Shown one piece after another: positions 23,412 to 31,394 of a stretch of DNA of 62,201 bases; positions within the stretch are counted from its first letter, which is position 1, and every line of letters begins with the position of its first letter. Source of the DNA: a virus; IMG/VR virus record IMGVR_UViG_3300050821_007188, positions 1 through 62,201 of that record; one strand, given 5' to 3'. The notes beneath the pieces were generated by a model that was not told the DNA's origin, did no database searches, and saw nothing but the letters and a program-made list of their open reading frames with translations. Both the position numbers and the translations under genes were made by a program.

Positions 23412-24578
23412 ATGTCTGCTGAGCTTCAAGGTATTCTGAATCAGTTCGGCAATTCGGCCGAAATCCGAAACGCCATGACGGCCTACACCGTCAACAGCTA
23501 CATCAACCGCTGCCCGCTCGTCACCCGGCTCCCCCGGATGCCGATCGGCTCGACCACGTTCAACATCGTGAAGCGGAACTTCCGCAAGCGAACCGCGGTC
23601 GTGCAGGCGGGCTTCAACACGTCCGCCACCTCGATCAGCCTAGACGATGCGTCCAGCTTCCAGAACGGCGACGTCCTGTCGACCCCCGAGGGGGAACGGG
23701 TCGAGATCACGGCCGATCCCGTGCTGACCACGACCCCGAACACGATCACCGTGCGGCGGTCGGCGGAAGGTACCACGGCGGCATCTGGGTCGACCAGCGA
23801 CGTCCTTACGCTGATCTCGAACAGCCGTACCGGCGGTGAAATCAATCAGAACGGCGTTGCGTTCAACCCGATCGGCACGCCGCAGTATTGCCAGGTGTGG
23901 CAGTTCCCCGTCCAGATCTCGGGCTCGCTGGCGTCGTCCAGCGCGTTCGTGCTGCCGAACGGGGTGCCCGACATCTCGGCGCTGGTCAAGGCGGAAGCCA
24001 ACCAGAACATGATCGACGACATGGAGAAGTCCAGCTTCTACGGGATCGGTGAGGCGCCGGCTGCCGACATCCTCGGCACCTCCGCCAACGCCCGCCCGAA
24101 GCAGAAGGGCCTCAACACCCTGATCGTCACCAACAACACGTCCACGCCGACCAACGCCGGCGCGTACAAGCCGACCGACCTGATCCGCGACACGCTCCAG
24201 GCGGCGCGGGGCAACGGCGGCGAGCCCGATATCCTGCTCCTGTCGATGGACTGGATGGGCGGCCTGACCACTTGGGGCCAGCCGGCCCAGCGGATCGACG
24301 CCGGCACGAACATCTTCGGCACGCCGATCAACGTGTTCGAGTGCCCGTTCCTCGTCGGCGTCAACCTCGTCTTCTGCTTCCACCTCACCGCCGGCACCGC
24401 CGTGGCTCTGACCTCGGACGAGGTCCGCATGCGGATGAAGCGGCAGGAGTACTTCAATCCCCGCGGCGTCCGTGGTGACGCGGTCGAAGGCGACTGGATG
24501 GCTGAGGGCGCGGTCGAGCTTGAAAATGAGCAACATCACGCCTTCGTCAGCGGCATCACCGCCTTCTCGGCCACCTGA
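23412..24578 (+). CDS. Major capsid protein
   Basis: This 388-residue protein resembles DUF5309/SU10-type major capsid proteins. It shows an N-arm, VVQAGFNTSATSISLDDASS as an inserted beta domain, then DILLLSMDWMGGLTTWGQPA and RMRMKRQEYFNPRGVRGDAV with HAFVSGITAF at the end. CGGAGG precedes the start. It would form the HK97-fold shell. Position after portal and scaffold agrees. Confidence 0.87.
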   Translation: MSAELQGILNQFGNSAEIRNAMTAYTVNSYINRCPLVTRLPRMPIGSTTFNIVKRNFRKRTAVVQAGFNTSATSISLDDASSFQNGDVLSTPEGERVEITADPVLTTTPNTITVRRSAEGTTAASGSTSDVLTLISNSRTGGEINQNGVAFNPIGTPQYCQVWQFPVQISGSLASSSAFVLPNGVPDISALVKAEANQNMIDDMEKSSFYGIGEAPAADILGTSANARPKQKGLNTLIVTNNTSTPTNAGAYKPTDLIRDTLQAARGNGGEPDILLLSMDWMGGLTTWGQPAQRIDAGTNIFGTPINVFECPFLVGVNLVFCFHLTAGTAVALTSDEVRMRMKRQEYFNPRGVRGDAVEGDWMAEGAVELENEQHHAFVSGITAFSAT

Positions 24579-24586
24579 TCGGAGCG

Positions 24587-24949
24587 ATGATGGACCGGAA
24601 GAGTTTCCCAGGATTCCCGGCGTACATCGCCGCGGCGGCGGAGCGGCTTTCGCTCTCAACCGCCGCGGCCGAGATCGCCCGGCGTCAACCCGCTATCCAC
24701 GCCTGCTCCACTCTTGTGGCGCAGGCGATCCATCGGCCCCCGTCCCCGGGCCGCACCGACACGATCAACCATGCCCGCCGTCTCCGCGACGCGCTCCGGC
24801 TTGCCTACGAGGCGGCCACGGCGATCGTCGCGGAGATCGACCCGCCTCCGATGCCCGTGCCTGCTCCGTCCGATGAAACCGAGACGGTTCGCGAGCCGGT
24901 CATCCCCCTCAATCCCAATTCCCACCGCCACGGGCGGAAGGACCGATAA
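24587..24949 (+). CDS. Hypothetical head-region protein
   Basis: This 120-residue protein has a helical core (NHARRLRDALRLAYEAATAI) and a Pro-rich end. Two ATGs (24587, 24590) follow GGAG. It overlaps the next ATG by one base. It may be a head completion or minor capsid protein. Confidence 0.6.
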   Translation: MMDRKSFPGFPAYIAAAAERLSLSTAAAEIARRQPAIHACSTLVAQAIHRPPSPGRTDTINHARRLRDALRLAYEAATAIVAEIDPPPMPVPAPSDETETVREPVIPLNPNSHRHGRKDR

Positions 24950-26058
24950 TGGGCGTCGCCATCAACTATGCTCCGCCGGCGCCCCTGACATCGGGCGCCA
25001 CCTTTTCCCAACTCCAGTCGGGCAGCCTGGCCGGTGTCCTCGACCTTCTGGTCACGGCAAACCCGGCCATCGCTAACCCGACCACGGCCCCGACGGTCTC
25101 GACGACGGGCGGCGGCCAGACGCTCTCCAACCCTACCGTCGCGGCCACCGTCAGCACCTCGTCCGGCGCATCGGCTACGTCGCTCGCGTCCGGCACGTAC
25201 TACGCGACGTACACGTTCATTCACAAGTACGGCGAGACGACAGACGGCACGGCCCACGCTGCACAGAGCACCGTCTTTACCCTCGTCAACGGCACGTCCC
25301 AGCCCCGCGTCACGACCCCGGCGATCCCGGCGGGCGCGACCGGGATCAACGTCTACCTGACGGCTGCGAACGGGGCCGCCGGGACGGAAGTGCTCTATGG
25401 CACGATCACGTCCGGCACGACGCTTGACCTGATCTCGGCGACGTACGCAGGCCCGACCACGACCGTCCCCGCGACGAACACGACCGCGGGGGGGCTGCCG
25501 GCCGGCACCTACTTCGTGTCGTATGCCTGGGACACCGCCGTGGGCCGTACGCTCACGAAGGAAGTCACCAGCTCATTCACCACGTCGTCCGGCAACATCC
25601 CCCGCGTGACGCTGCCCACGTTCCCCCCGGGCGTGACGATGGCCCGGATCTACCTCACGGCGGCATCCGGCGCCACGGGGACGGAGACGTTTTACGGCAT
25701 CTCGACGGCCACGACGTTTGATCTTGCGGTCGCGACGTGGGCGAATGCCCTCAAGGGGTTCCCGGCGACGAACAGCACGGCGCTTTCCGCAATCTCGCCC
25801 TACGTCATGAAGGGGCGTCGGGGCCGGATGCAGGATCTCTACACCGCGTTCGTCCAGGAGCTTCACGCCTATCTGTCCGGCTCGCCGATCGAGCAGAACT
25901 CGGCCCTGGACAAGCTGGAGCAGTACGACGCGGCGTTTACCGCGGTCGCCCAGGCCGTCCACGATACGGTCAAGCTCTGCTTTGCCAACACCGGCACCAT
26001 CACCACGACGGCCTCCACCTACCACAGTTCGCCGACGGTGGTCAGGACGTTCCCGTGA
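24949..26058 (+). CDS. Protein with two tandem Ig/Fn3-like domains
   Basis: This protein has 369 residues. Two repeats share SGTYYATYTF/AGTYFVSYAW and INVYLTAANGAAGTEVLYGT/ARIYLTAASGATGTETFYGI (about residues 78-165 and 180-270), a surface beta-domain pair. A helical C-terminal domain follows (QDLYTAFVQELHAYLSG). It is a probable capsid decoration or vertex protein. Confidence 0.65.
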   Translation: MGVAINYAPPAPLTSGATFSQLQSGSLAGVLDLLVTANPAIANPTTAPTVSTTGGGQTLSNPTVAATVSTSSGASATSLASGTYYATYTFIHKYGETTDGTAHAAQSTVFTLVNGTSQPRVTTPAIPAGATGINVYLTAANGAAGTEVLYGTITSGTTLDLISATYAGPTTTVPATNTTAGGLPAGTYFVSYAWDTAVGRTLTKEVTSSFTTSSGNIPRVTLPTFPPGVTMARIYLTAASGATGTETFYGISTATTFDLAVATWANALKGFPATNSTALSAISPYVMKGRRGRMQDLYTAFVQELHAYLSGSPIEQNSALDKLEQYDAAFTAVAQAVHDTVKLCFANTGTITTTASTYHSSPTVVRTFP

Positions 26059-26240
26059 GCGATCTCGTCGGACAGGACGGCAAGTCTTACCCCCACAGCG
26101 AGCCGATCCCCGGCGTATTCATCCCGGCGGGGCAGGACGTACCGTCGACGCTTCGACGGCTCTTTCCCCTGCCGTTCTACGCGGCACTGTGGGCCAAGCA
26201 CCCAGAGAAGTTCGGCCCTGCCGAGGAGACCATCCGATGA
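26055..26240 (+). CDS. Small structural-region protein
   Basis: This 61-residue protein starts at a GTG overlapping the previous stop. Sequence such as IPGVFIPAGQDVPSTLRRLF is compact and Pro-rich. Function unknown. Confidence 0.5.
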   Translation: MSDLVGQDGKSYPHSEPIPGVFIPAGQDVPSTLRRLFPLPFYAALWAKHPEKFGPAEETIR

Positions 26241-26401
26241 AGAAGAAACACCCCGGATTCTCGGCCGTCGCCTCCAAGATCGCCCGCAAGGAAGGCATCA
26301 GCAAGGCGAAGGCGTCAGCCGAGCTTGCCGCGTCCACGCGCAAGGACAGCAGCAAGGCGAAGAAGGCCAACCCGGACCTGAAGCGGGTTAAGGGGAAGTG
26401 A
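26237..26401 (+). CDS. Lysine-rich 54-residue protein
   Basis: MKKKHPGFSAVASKIARKEG begins a basic helical protein (KEGISKAKASAELAASTRK) of a type often seen in phage head regions. It overlaps the upstream gene by four bases. It may bind DNA. Confidence 0.55.
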   Translation: MKKKHPGFSAVASKIARKEGISKAKASAELAASTRKDSSKAKKANPDLKRVKGK

Positions 26402-26780
26402 GCGGCATTGTGCCCACTGATTGCAGTCCGTTCGTCCGATAGCAAAGGCCGATCACGTCGCCCTTGTCGTCAAGAAACTCTAGCGTCTCCTCAATCCCGG
26501 CGTGCTGGCCCCTCTCTTCGCCGTTGAACCGGATCGACGGCACGTCCGGGATGCCGATCCGGCACAGCCATACGGGATGCTTGCCCGTCCGCGCGGACGT
26601 GTAGTAATTCCCGTCGACCGGATCACGCCAGACCCCGAGAGCCCTGTAGTCCTGCGGATCGTTCCGGTAATTGCGGAACTCCATCCGGCAGTCCAGATCG
26701 GCCACGCCGCACGTCACCTCGTCGGGGGTGACAACGTTGCCGCGGGACTTGGACATCTTCTCGCGTTTCGGCTCAACCAT
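26388..26780 (-). CDS. Moron-like protein starting with a LeuRS KMSKS-loop peptide
   Basis: This protein has 130 residues. Residues 1-22 read MVEPKREKMSKSRGNVVTPD then EV, the near-invariant KMSKS loop of leucyl-type class I tRNA synthetases. The rest (CRMEFRNYRNDPQDYRALGVW ...) matches no synthetase part. AAGGAG precedes the ATG, which is coupled (TAATG) to the upstream leftward gene. It may be a captured gene scrap or a mimic. The function is not known. Confidence 0.7.
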   Translation of the reverse strand: MVEPKREKMSKSRGNVVTPDEVTCGVADLDCRMEFRNYRNDPQDYRALGVWRDPVDGNYYTSARTGKHPVWLCRIGIPDVPSIRFNGEERGQHAGIEETLEFLDDKGDVIGLCYRTNGLQSVGTMPLTSP

Positions 26781-27091
26781 TACATCTCTCTCCTTGCTTC
26801 GGCCGCGTGAAGTTCAGCCAGGAACCGATGATCCTCGGCCCGCTGAGCCAACTGGCGTGCTGCCGCGAAGAGTGCCAATGCGGGCGTTGGGAAAAGCGCG
26901 CATCGCTGGCAGTAGACCTTCTCGCCAGCCGAAAGCGACTCGCACCACACGGCCTGATCGCCTGGATGGCCGTTGACCGTCTCGCCTGTCCAGCGATAGT
27001 CCAAGACGATCGGGGCCGCGGCGTTGGCCGACAGGTCGCAGCGATAAACGGTCTGCCCTGGTGTGAATTCGATCTTGGGATGCCAGATCAT
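26780..27091 (-). CDS. Leftward moron-like protein
   Basis: This protein has 103 residues. GQTVYRCDLSANAAAPIVLD then DQAVWCESLSAGEKVYCQRC contains scattered Cys that could bind metal. The C-terminus is a helix. GGGAGG precedes the ATG. It forms a two-gene leftward unit with the KMSKS-peptide gene. Family unknown. Confidence 0.6.
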   Translation of the reverse strand: MIWHPKIEFTPGQTVYRCDLSANAAAPIVLDYRWTGETVNGHPGDQAVWCESLSAGEKVYCQRCALFPTPALALFAAARQLAQRAEDHRFLAELHAAEARREM

Positions 27092-27121
27092 TCGCCAATC
27101 CTCCCTCGTCCTCGGTAATTC

Positions 27122-27838
27122 ATGCCGTCATATACGCCACTCACTACATTGTACGCGCAAGACGAAGACCTCGCCGTCCGCGCGGGTGGCGACTTCACCG
27201 TCCTCGTGCCGCACGACCAGAAACGGGCTTTTGGCACCGACGGCGTATTCGGTGCGGGCACGTGGGGGCTCACGTCGGCCTCTAACCCCAACTGGACGGC
27301 CCGGAGCGTACAGGCCGGGATGATCGTCCAGGTCGAACAACCCAAGCCTGTGTCCGGCGCGCCCCAGTATTCCCCCCGGGAACTCTTCGCCGTCGATCAG
27401 GTGGACGTGCCGTCCGGCACGCTGGTGCTCCGCCGCAAGGGCGATGCGTCCGGCGTTGGTGCTCCGCCGAGCGTGGCCGGGACGACCGGCGTTCGGTTCA
27501 CGATCGCGACCTTTGCTCCCCAAATCGAAGACGTGACCTACGAGCTAAACCGCCGGTTCGGCGTAGACCCCAAGATCCCAGGCCGAACACCCGGCGAGTT
27601 CTACGACGTCCGCGAGGTCAATCAGGTCTGCACGCTGACCGTTTTGGAGCGGCAGTACATCGCGGCGGCACGGCAGGCTGACAAGAGCGATGACTTATGG
27701 GCGAAGGCAAAGGCGTTCGCAGCCATAAGGGATGAAATACTTGATAGACTTGTAATTCACTGGATGACAGTTTCGGGTTGGGGTGTAACCCCTATTGAGC
27801 CAACGACTACTAGATTCTCAACCAGGCTCAGCCGATGA
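27122..27838 (+). CDS. Probable head-tail connector protein
   Basis: This protein has 238 residues. The C-terminal half (VTYELNRRFGVDPKIPGRTP, LERQYIAAARQADKSDDLWA, AKAFAAIRDEILDRLV) is helical like connector/adaptor proteins. The N-terminal half is beta-rich. Position after capsid and decoration genes fits. The family is not certain. Confidence 0.55.
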   Translation: MPSYTPLTTLYAQDEDLAVRAGGDFTVLVPHDQKRAFGTDGVFGAGTWGLTSASNPNWTARSVQAGMIVQVEQPKPVSGAPQYSPRELFAVDQVDVPSGTLVLRRKGDASGVGAPPSVAGTTGVRFTIATFAPQIEDVTYELNRRFGVDPKIPGRTPGEFYDVREVNQVCTLTVLERQYIAAARQADKSDDLWAKAKAFAAIRDEILDRLVIHWMTVSGWGVTPIEPTTTRFSTRLSR

Positions 27839-28518
27839 GTGTCGCCTATAACGTCTTCGTCAACGACGGAATGGGCGGCCCAGTAAACTACGGGTCGCCA
27901 ATCGCCACCATCTCCCCGTCCTCGATCATCACGGCCTCAACCGACGCCTTCCCCACCGACCGCGCCCCGACCGACTTCGGCCCGCTCATGGCTACACTCG
28001 CCGCAACCACGTGGACCAGTTCGGCCCTCGCGTTCCCCGGCGACTACACCTTCGCCGTCCGCGCCTTCGACACCGTCACCGGCTACGAAGAACTAAACGT
28101 CGACTGCCGCACTCGCCTCATCCTCAACTCATCTGGCCTCGACATCACGGCCCAGCCCAACGCCCCCACGAACGTCTCCGCGATCACCACGGCTAACGGC
28201 GGCGTGAGGGTGGACTGGCATTACAGCCCAATTGGCCAGAACGGGGCACCCACGGGCTTTCTCGTCTACATGACGGCCGGCAGCACCCCCGGCTACGGAG
28301 GCTCGCCAGTGTCTGTTCCCTACGCTGTGGGCCAGCCCAGTTTCACGACCACATTTGCGGGCCTGACCGACGCCACAACTTATACCGTGAGCGTGCGGGC
28401 GACGAACGCGACGGCGACCGAGCCTAACGTCACGGCGTTCGCCACCTTTATTGCGGACGCCACGCCGCCGACGGTGGTTGATGGGCTGACGGCGACGGTG
28501 GGGGCGATTGGGCCGTAA
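27835..28518 (+). CDS. Fn3-domain structural protein with PTD motif
   Basis: This 227-residue protein has a beta-rich N-terminal domain that contains STDAFPTDRAPTDFGP, related to a motif in two later proteins. A fibronectin type III domain then follows (about 105-215: APTNVSAITTANGGVRVDWH, TYTVSVRATN). Probably exposed on the virion. Confidence 0.65.
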   Translation: MSVAYNVFVNDGMGGPVNYGSPIATISPSSIITASTDAFPTDRAPTDFGPLMATLAATTWTSSALAFPGDYTFAVRAFDTVTGYEELNVDCRTRLILNSSGLDITAQPNAPTNVSAITTANGGVRVDWHYSPIGQNGAPTGFLVYMTAGSTPGYGGSPVSVPYAVGQPSFTTTFAGLTDATTYTVSVRATNATATEPNVTAFATFIADATPPTVVDGLTATVGAIGP

Positions 28519-28525
28519 GGCCCCC

Positions 28526-28729
28526 TCAGCCTAGATAGTCCTCGGGCGGCGCCTCCTCGTACGGCCAGAGCTTCTGGAGTGGCCACGTTATCACACCCAG
28601 GATCAAGACAAGCCCGCCGAAACCCAGGGCAAGGTAGAGGATCTGTCCGGCCTCCTTGATTCCGGCCACGTCGAGCACGAAGAGCAGGACAGAGCCGGCG
28701 GCGAGATTGCGGGCGTCCGAGAGTTTCAT
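28526..28729 (-). CDS. Small two-TM protein coupled to the acyltransferase
   Basis: This 67-residue leftward protein has membrane segments at about 10-25 and 30-50 (LYLALGFGGLVLILGVITWP) and an acidic tail. It overlaps the acyltransferase stop by four bases, so the two form one unit. Confidence 0.6.
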   Translation of the reverse strand: MKLSDARNLAAGSVLLFVLDVAGIKEAGQILYLALGFGGLVLILGVITWPLQKLWPYEEAPPEDYLG

Positions 28730-29874
28730 GGCGCGGCCACCCCGCACCGAGGCAGCGGCTCCCCTTGGCCGGCTGCAAAGTGGGCCACGGCCTGTCGAGC
28801 CGGAAACCACCGCCCCCGCATCGCCATCACCGGCCGCTCGACCAGATGATAACTCGCTAGCGCACAGCCGAAGACCGCCAGCACGTTGAGCGGGAAAACC
28901 TGGAGCAACCCGAGCGGCAAGGGGCCGGGTCGGGGCACAAGGAAGAGTTGCTGCCAAAGGTAGAGGCTGTACGAGATCCGCCCGATCCACCGGAGCGGAC
29001 CCCACTCCAGGGAGCGGCCTACCAGAGTCCCGGGGTGCAGGACCGTGCCCACGAGGACCAGCGGCAGAAGTAGGGCAACCCAAAGCCGGGCCATTGGCAT
29101 GCCGGGGCCGTAGAGCACAACGAGCATTACGGCCACGAGCCCCCACCACGCCGCGGGGGACAACCAACGGTCCAGCCGGCCACGCCAGCCGGGGTCGGCG
29201 ACGAGCAGTGCAGCCCAACAGCCGAAGACCAGCCCGTCAAGCCGCGTGTCAGTGCGGAACACGTTGCCGGGGAAGCTTTGTCCGAAGACGCGGGCGGCGA
29301 TCTGCCAGTGGGAATCGATCCCCCGCCAGACGGCGATCCCCATCCCAAGCCCGAACGCCAGTCGCCTCGCTCGGGGCACTGTGGCGGCCAGCACGAGCAG
29401 CGCGGGCCAGATCAGATAGAAATGCTCCTCGACCGCCAGCGACCAGAAGTGCCGGGTGTAGAGGCCGTCCAGGGGCTTCGGCACATAGTTGCGAAGGAAC
29501 ACGAGGCAACTTAGGAACTCGCCTCGCTTGACCGCGAGCATGCCCGCGGCCCCCAAGAGGCCGACCACCGCCAGATAGGCAAAGTAGGGCGGCAGGATGC
29601 GGAAGGTCCGGCGGAGGTAGAAGCCGCGGAGGTCGATCCGCCCCGTCTTCGCCCGCTCCGCCAGTAGTCGGGTGCAGATCAGGTAGCCGCTGATCGCGAA
29701 GAAGACGTCCACTCCCACGCCCCACTTATCGACGACCGCCGTCAGCGCCGCGTTAGGCGCGTATCCCCGCGGCCCGATCAGCTCGAAATGGGCGTGGTAA
29801 GCCATCACGGCCAGGATCGCGACGGCCCGCCAGCCGTCGAGGGTTGGGATGTAGCGGGCGGCGTCGCTGTTCAT
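28726..29874 (-). CDS. Acyltransferase 3 (OafA-like) membrane protein
   Basis: This 382-residue, roughly ten-TM protein has the family signatures TLDGWRAVAILAVMAYHAHF, VGVDVFFAISGYLICTRLL and FYLRRTFRILPPYF. HFWSLAVEEHFYLIWPALLV, SYSLYLWQQ and YHLVERPVM follow. This family O-acylates sugars of envelope glycans. On a prophage it could alter the host surface and block re-infection (lysogenic conversion). It is leftward with a -10-like TAGACT upstream. Confidence 0.9.
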   Translation of the reverse strand: MNSDAARYIPTLDGWRAVAILAVMAYHAHFELIGPRGYAPNAALTAVVDKWGVGVDVFFAISGYLICTRLLAERAKTGRIDLRGFYLRRTFRILPPYFAYLAVVGLLGAAGMLAVKRGEFLSCLVFLRNYVPKPLDGLYTRHFWSLAVEEHFYLIWPALLVLAATVPRARRLAFGLGMGIAVWRGIDSHWQIAARVFGQSFPGNVFRTDTRLDGLVFGCWAALLVADPGWRGRLDRWLSPAAWWGLVAVMLVVLYGPGMPMARLWVALLLPLVLVGTVLHPGTLVGRSLEWGPLRWIGRISYSLYLWQQLFLVPRPGPLPLGLLQVFPLNVLAVFGCALASYHLVERPVMAMRGRWFPARQAVAHFAAGQGEPLPRCGVAAP

Positions 29875-29934
29875 TCAATGCTCTCCGGTTGACGGCATCG
29901 TCGGCCCATCCAGTCTAGCCCAACGAGAACGCCA

Positions 29935-31104
29935 ATGGCCACCCTCGCCACCGAAGTTGATGTCGCGACGTTTCCGCAAACCACCGTTGCCACGGCGCGT
30001 TCATCCGGCGGGACGTCGCTCGTCGTCGCGTCGGTGGGCAGCCTGCCGACCCTGAGCGGCTCGAATTACTACCGGCTCACCATTGCCAACGCCACGACCG
30101 GCGTTCCCTACGCCCACTTGAAGGCGACCCAGGTCAACAGCGGAACGAACACGTTCACGATCGCCGGCGCCCTCGACGGCTACACCGATCCGACGACGAT
30201 CAATATCGGCGACAAGGTCTGGATCGCGGTCACTGCCGGCACGATCAACGATATCCAGACGAACCTCGGCCTATGCGCCACCCTGGCCGGCCCGAATACC
30301 TTCGCGGGTCCGACGACCCTCAATGGTGGCGTTCAGTTCCACCGCACGGTCGTCACGTCGTCGCCTTACACAGCGCTGGCGACCGACTTCTACATCGGCG
30401 TCAACAACGCCGCGACCACCACGATCAATCTGCCGGCCGCGAGCACGGTCCCAGCGGGCCAGGTCTTGGTGATCGCCGACGAGTCGGGCGCCGCGGCGTC
30501 GCACCAGATCACGATCACGCCGAATGGCGCCGACACGATCAACGGATCAAACTCGTCAATAGTAATCAAAAGCAACTATGGATTCTGGGGACTCTATAGC
30601 AACGGGTCGACCGGATTCTTCATCGAGAAGGCGAGCGTTGCGTCGGTGACGGGTGGCGGCGGTACGGTTTCGCTATCGGCAAATGGGGCGCTTACCCCCG
30701 GCATCGTGTCGACCGGCCCCCTCGCCCTCGGCTCCGCCGGCAGCCAAAACATCAACTTCCAGGTCGGCGGATCGACTGTCGCGAATATGCTGTCCACCGG
30801 CACCTTCGCGATGACAGGGCTCAGCACGGCCCTCGTCGCCAAGACCGCGAATTACACGCTGACCGATTCGGATAGCACAGTCCTCTGCGACGCGACCAGC
30901 GGATCGTTCGCGATTACGCTGATCTCGGCTACGGGGCGATCGGGCCGAATCTACACGATCAAGCGCAAGTCATCCGACGTCTCCGGCAACACGCTCACCA
31001 TCACAGGCACGATCGACGGCACCGCGAACCCGACGCTGGCCGCGGGCAAGTACATGACAATCCAGACGGACGGGACGCTGTGGTACGCGATCGCGAATAA
31101 CTGA
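29935..31104 (+). CDS. Tail fibre-like protein
   Basis: This 389-residue Ser/Thr/Gly-rich protein has beta repeats, in the style of phage fibres (GPTTLNGGVQFHRTVVTSSP; INLPAASTVPAGQVLVIADE). The end reads TLTITGTIDGTANPTLAAGK and TDGTLWYAIAN, a common fibre C-terminus. Confidence 0.65.
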   Translation: MATLATEVDVATFPQTTVATARSSGGTSLVVASVGSLPTLSGSNYYRLTIANATTGVPYAHLKATQVNSGTNTFTIAGALDGYTDPTTINIGDKVWIAVTAGTINDIQTNLGLCATLAGPNTFAGPTTLNGGVQFHRTVVTSSPYTALATDFYIGVNNAATTTINLPAASTVPAGQVLVIADESGAAASHQITITPNGADTINGSNSSIVIKSNYGFWGLYSNGSTGFFIEKASVASVTGGGGTVSLSANGALTPGIVSTGPLALGSAGSQNINFQVGGSTVANMLSTGTFAMTGLSTALVAKTANYTLTDSDSTVLCDATSGSFAITLISATGRSGRIYTIKRKSSDVSGNTLTITGTIDGTANPTLAAGKYMTIQTDGTLWYAIANN

Positions 31105-31142
31105 GCCCATCCCGCCTAGACTCATGCCCGGGAGGGCTCGCC

Positions 31143-31394
31143 GTGTTCTTCTTCCACCCGCCAGTCTTGAACGTCCGAGGCCGCCAGGTCTACCTGCACG
31201 CCTTCCGGCTGGGGCGGCTGGCGTTCTGGGCATCAACCAAGTTCGGCCACCCGATCCACGGCCTTTCGCACCCGCCCTACTTCGGTGGCCCGTGCCGCGA
31301 CGGCTCGTGGGTTGCCCGGCGGATCTGGTGGCGATTCGGTGTGGTCATTCATTCGGGGACGCCCGCCGCGCCCATTAACGCCGGGGGCAACTGA
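31143..31394 (+). CDS. Small basic hypothetical protein
   Basis: This 83-residue protein starts at GTG with GGGAGGG. It is aromatic and basic (RQVYLHAFRLGRLAFW). A TAGACT string lies about 30 bases upstream and may be a -10. Function unknown. Confidence 0.5.
   Translation: MFFFHPPVLNVRGRQVYLHAFRLGRLAFWASTKFGHPIHGLSHPPYFGGPCRDGSWVARRIWWRFGVVIHSGTPAAPINAGGN

Noticed and set aside
23640-24659. 339-codon leftward frame
   Set aside because: Shadow of the capsid gene in GC-rich DNA; rich in Arg/Gly/Val with no start signal.
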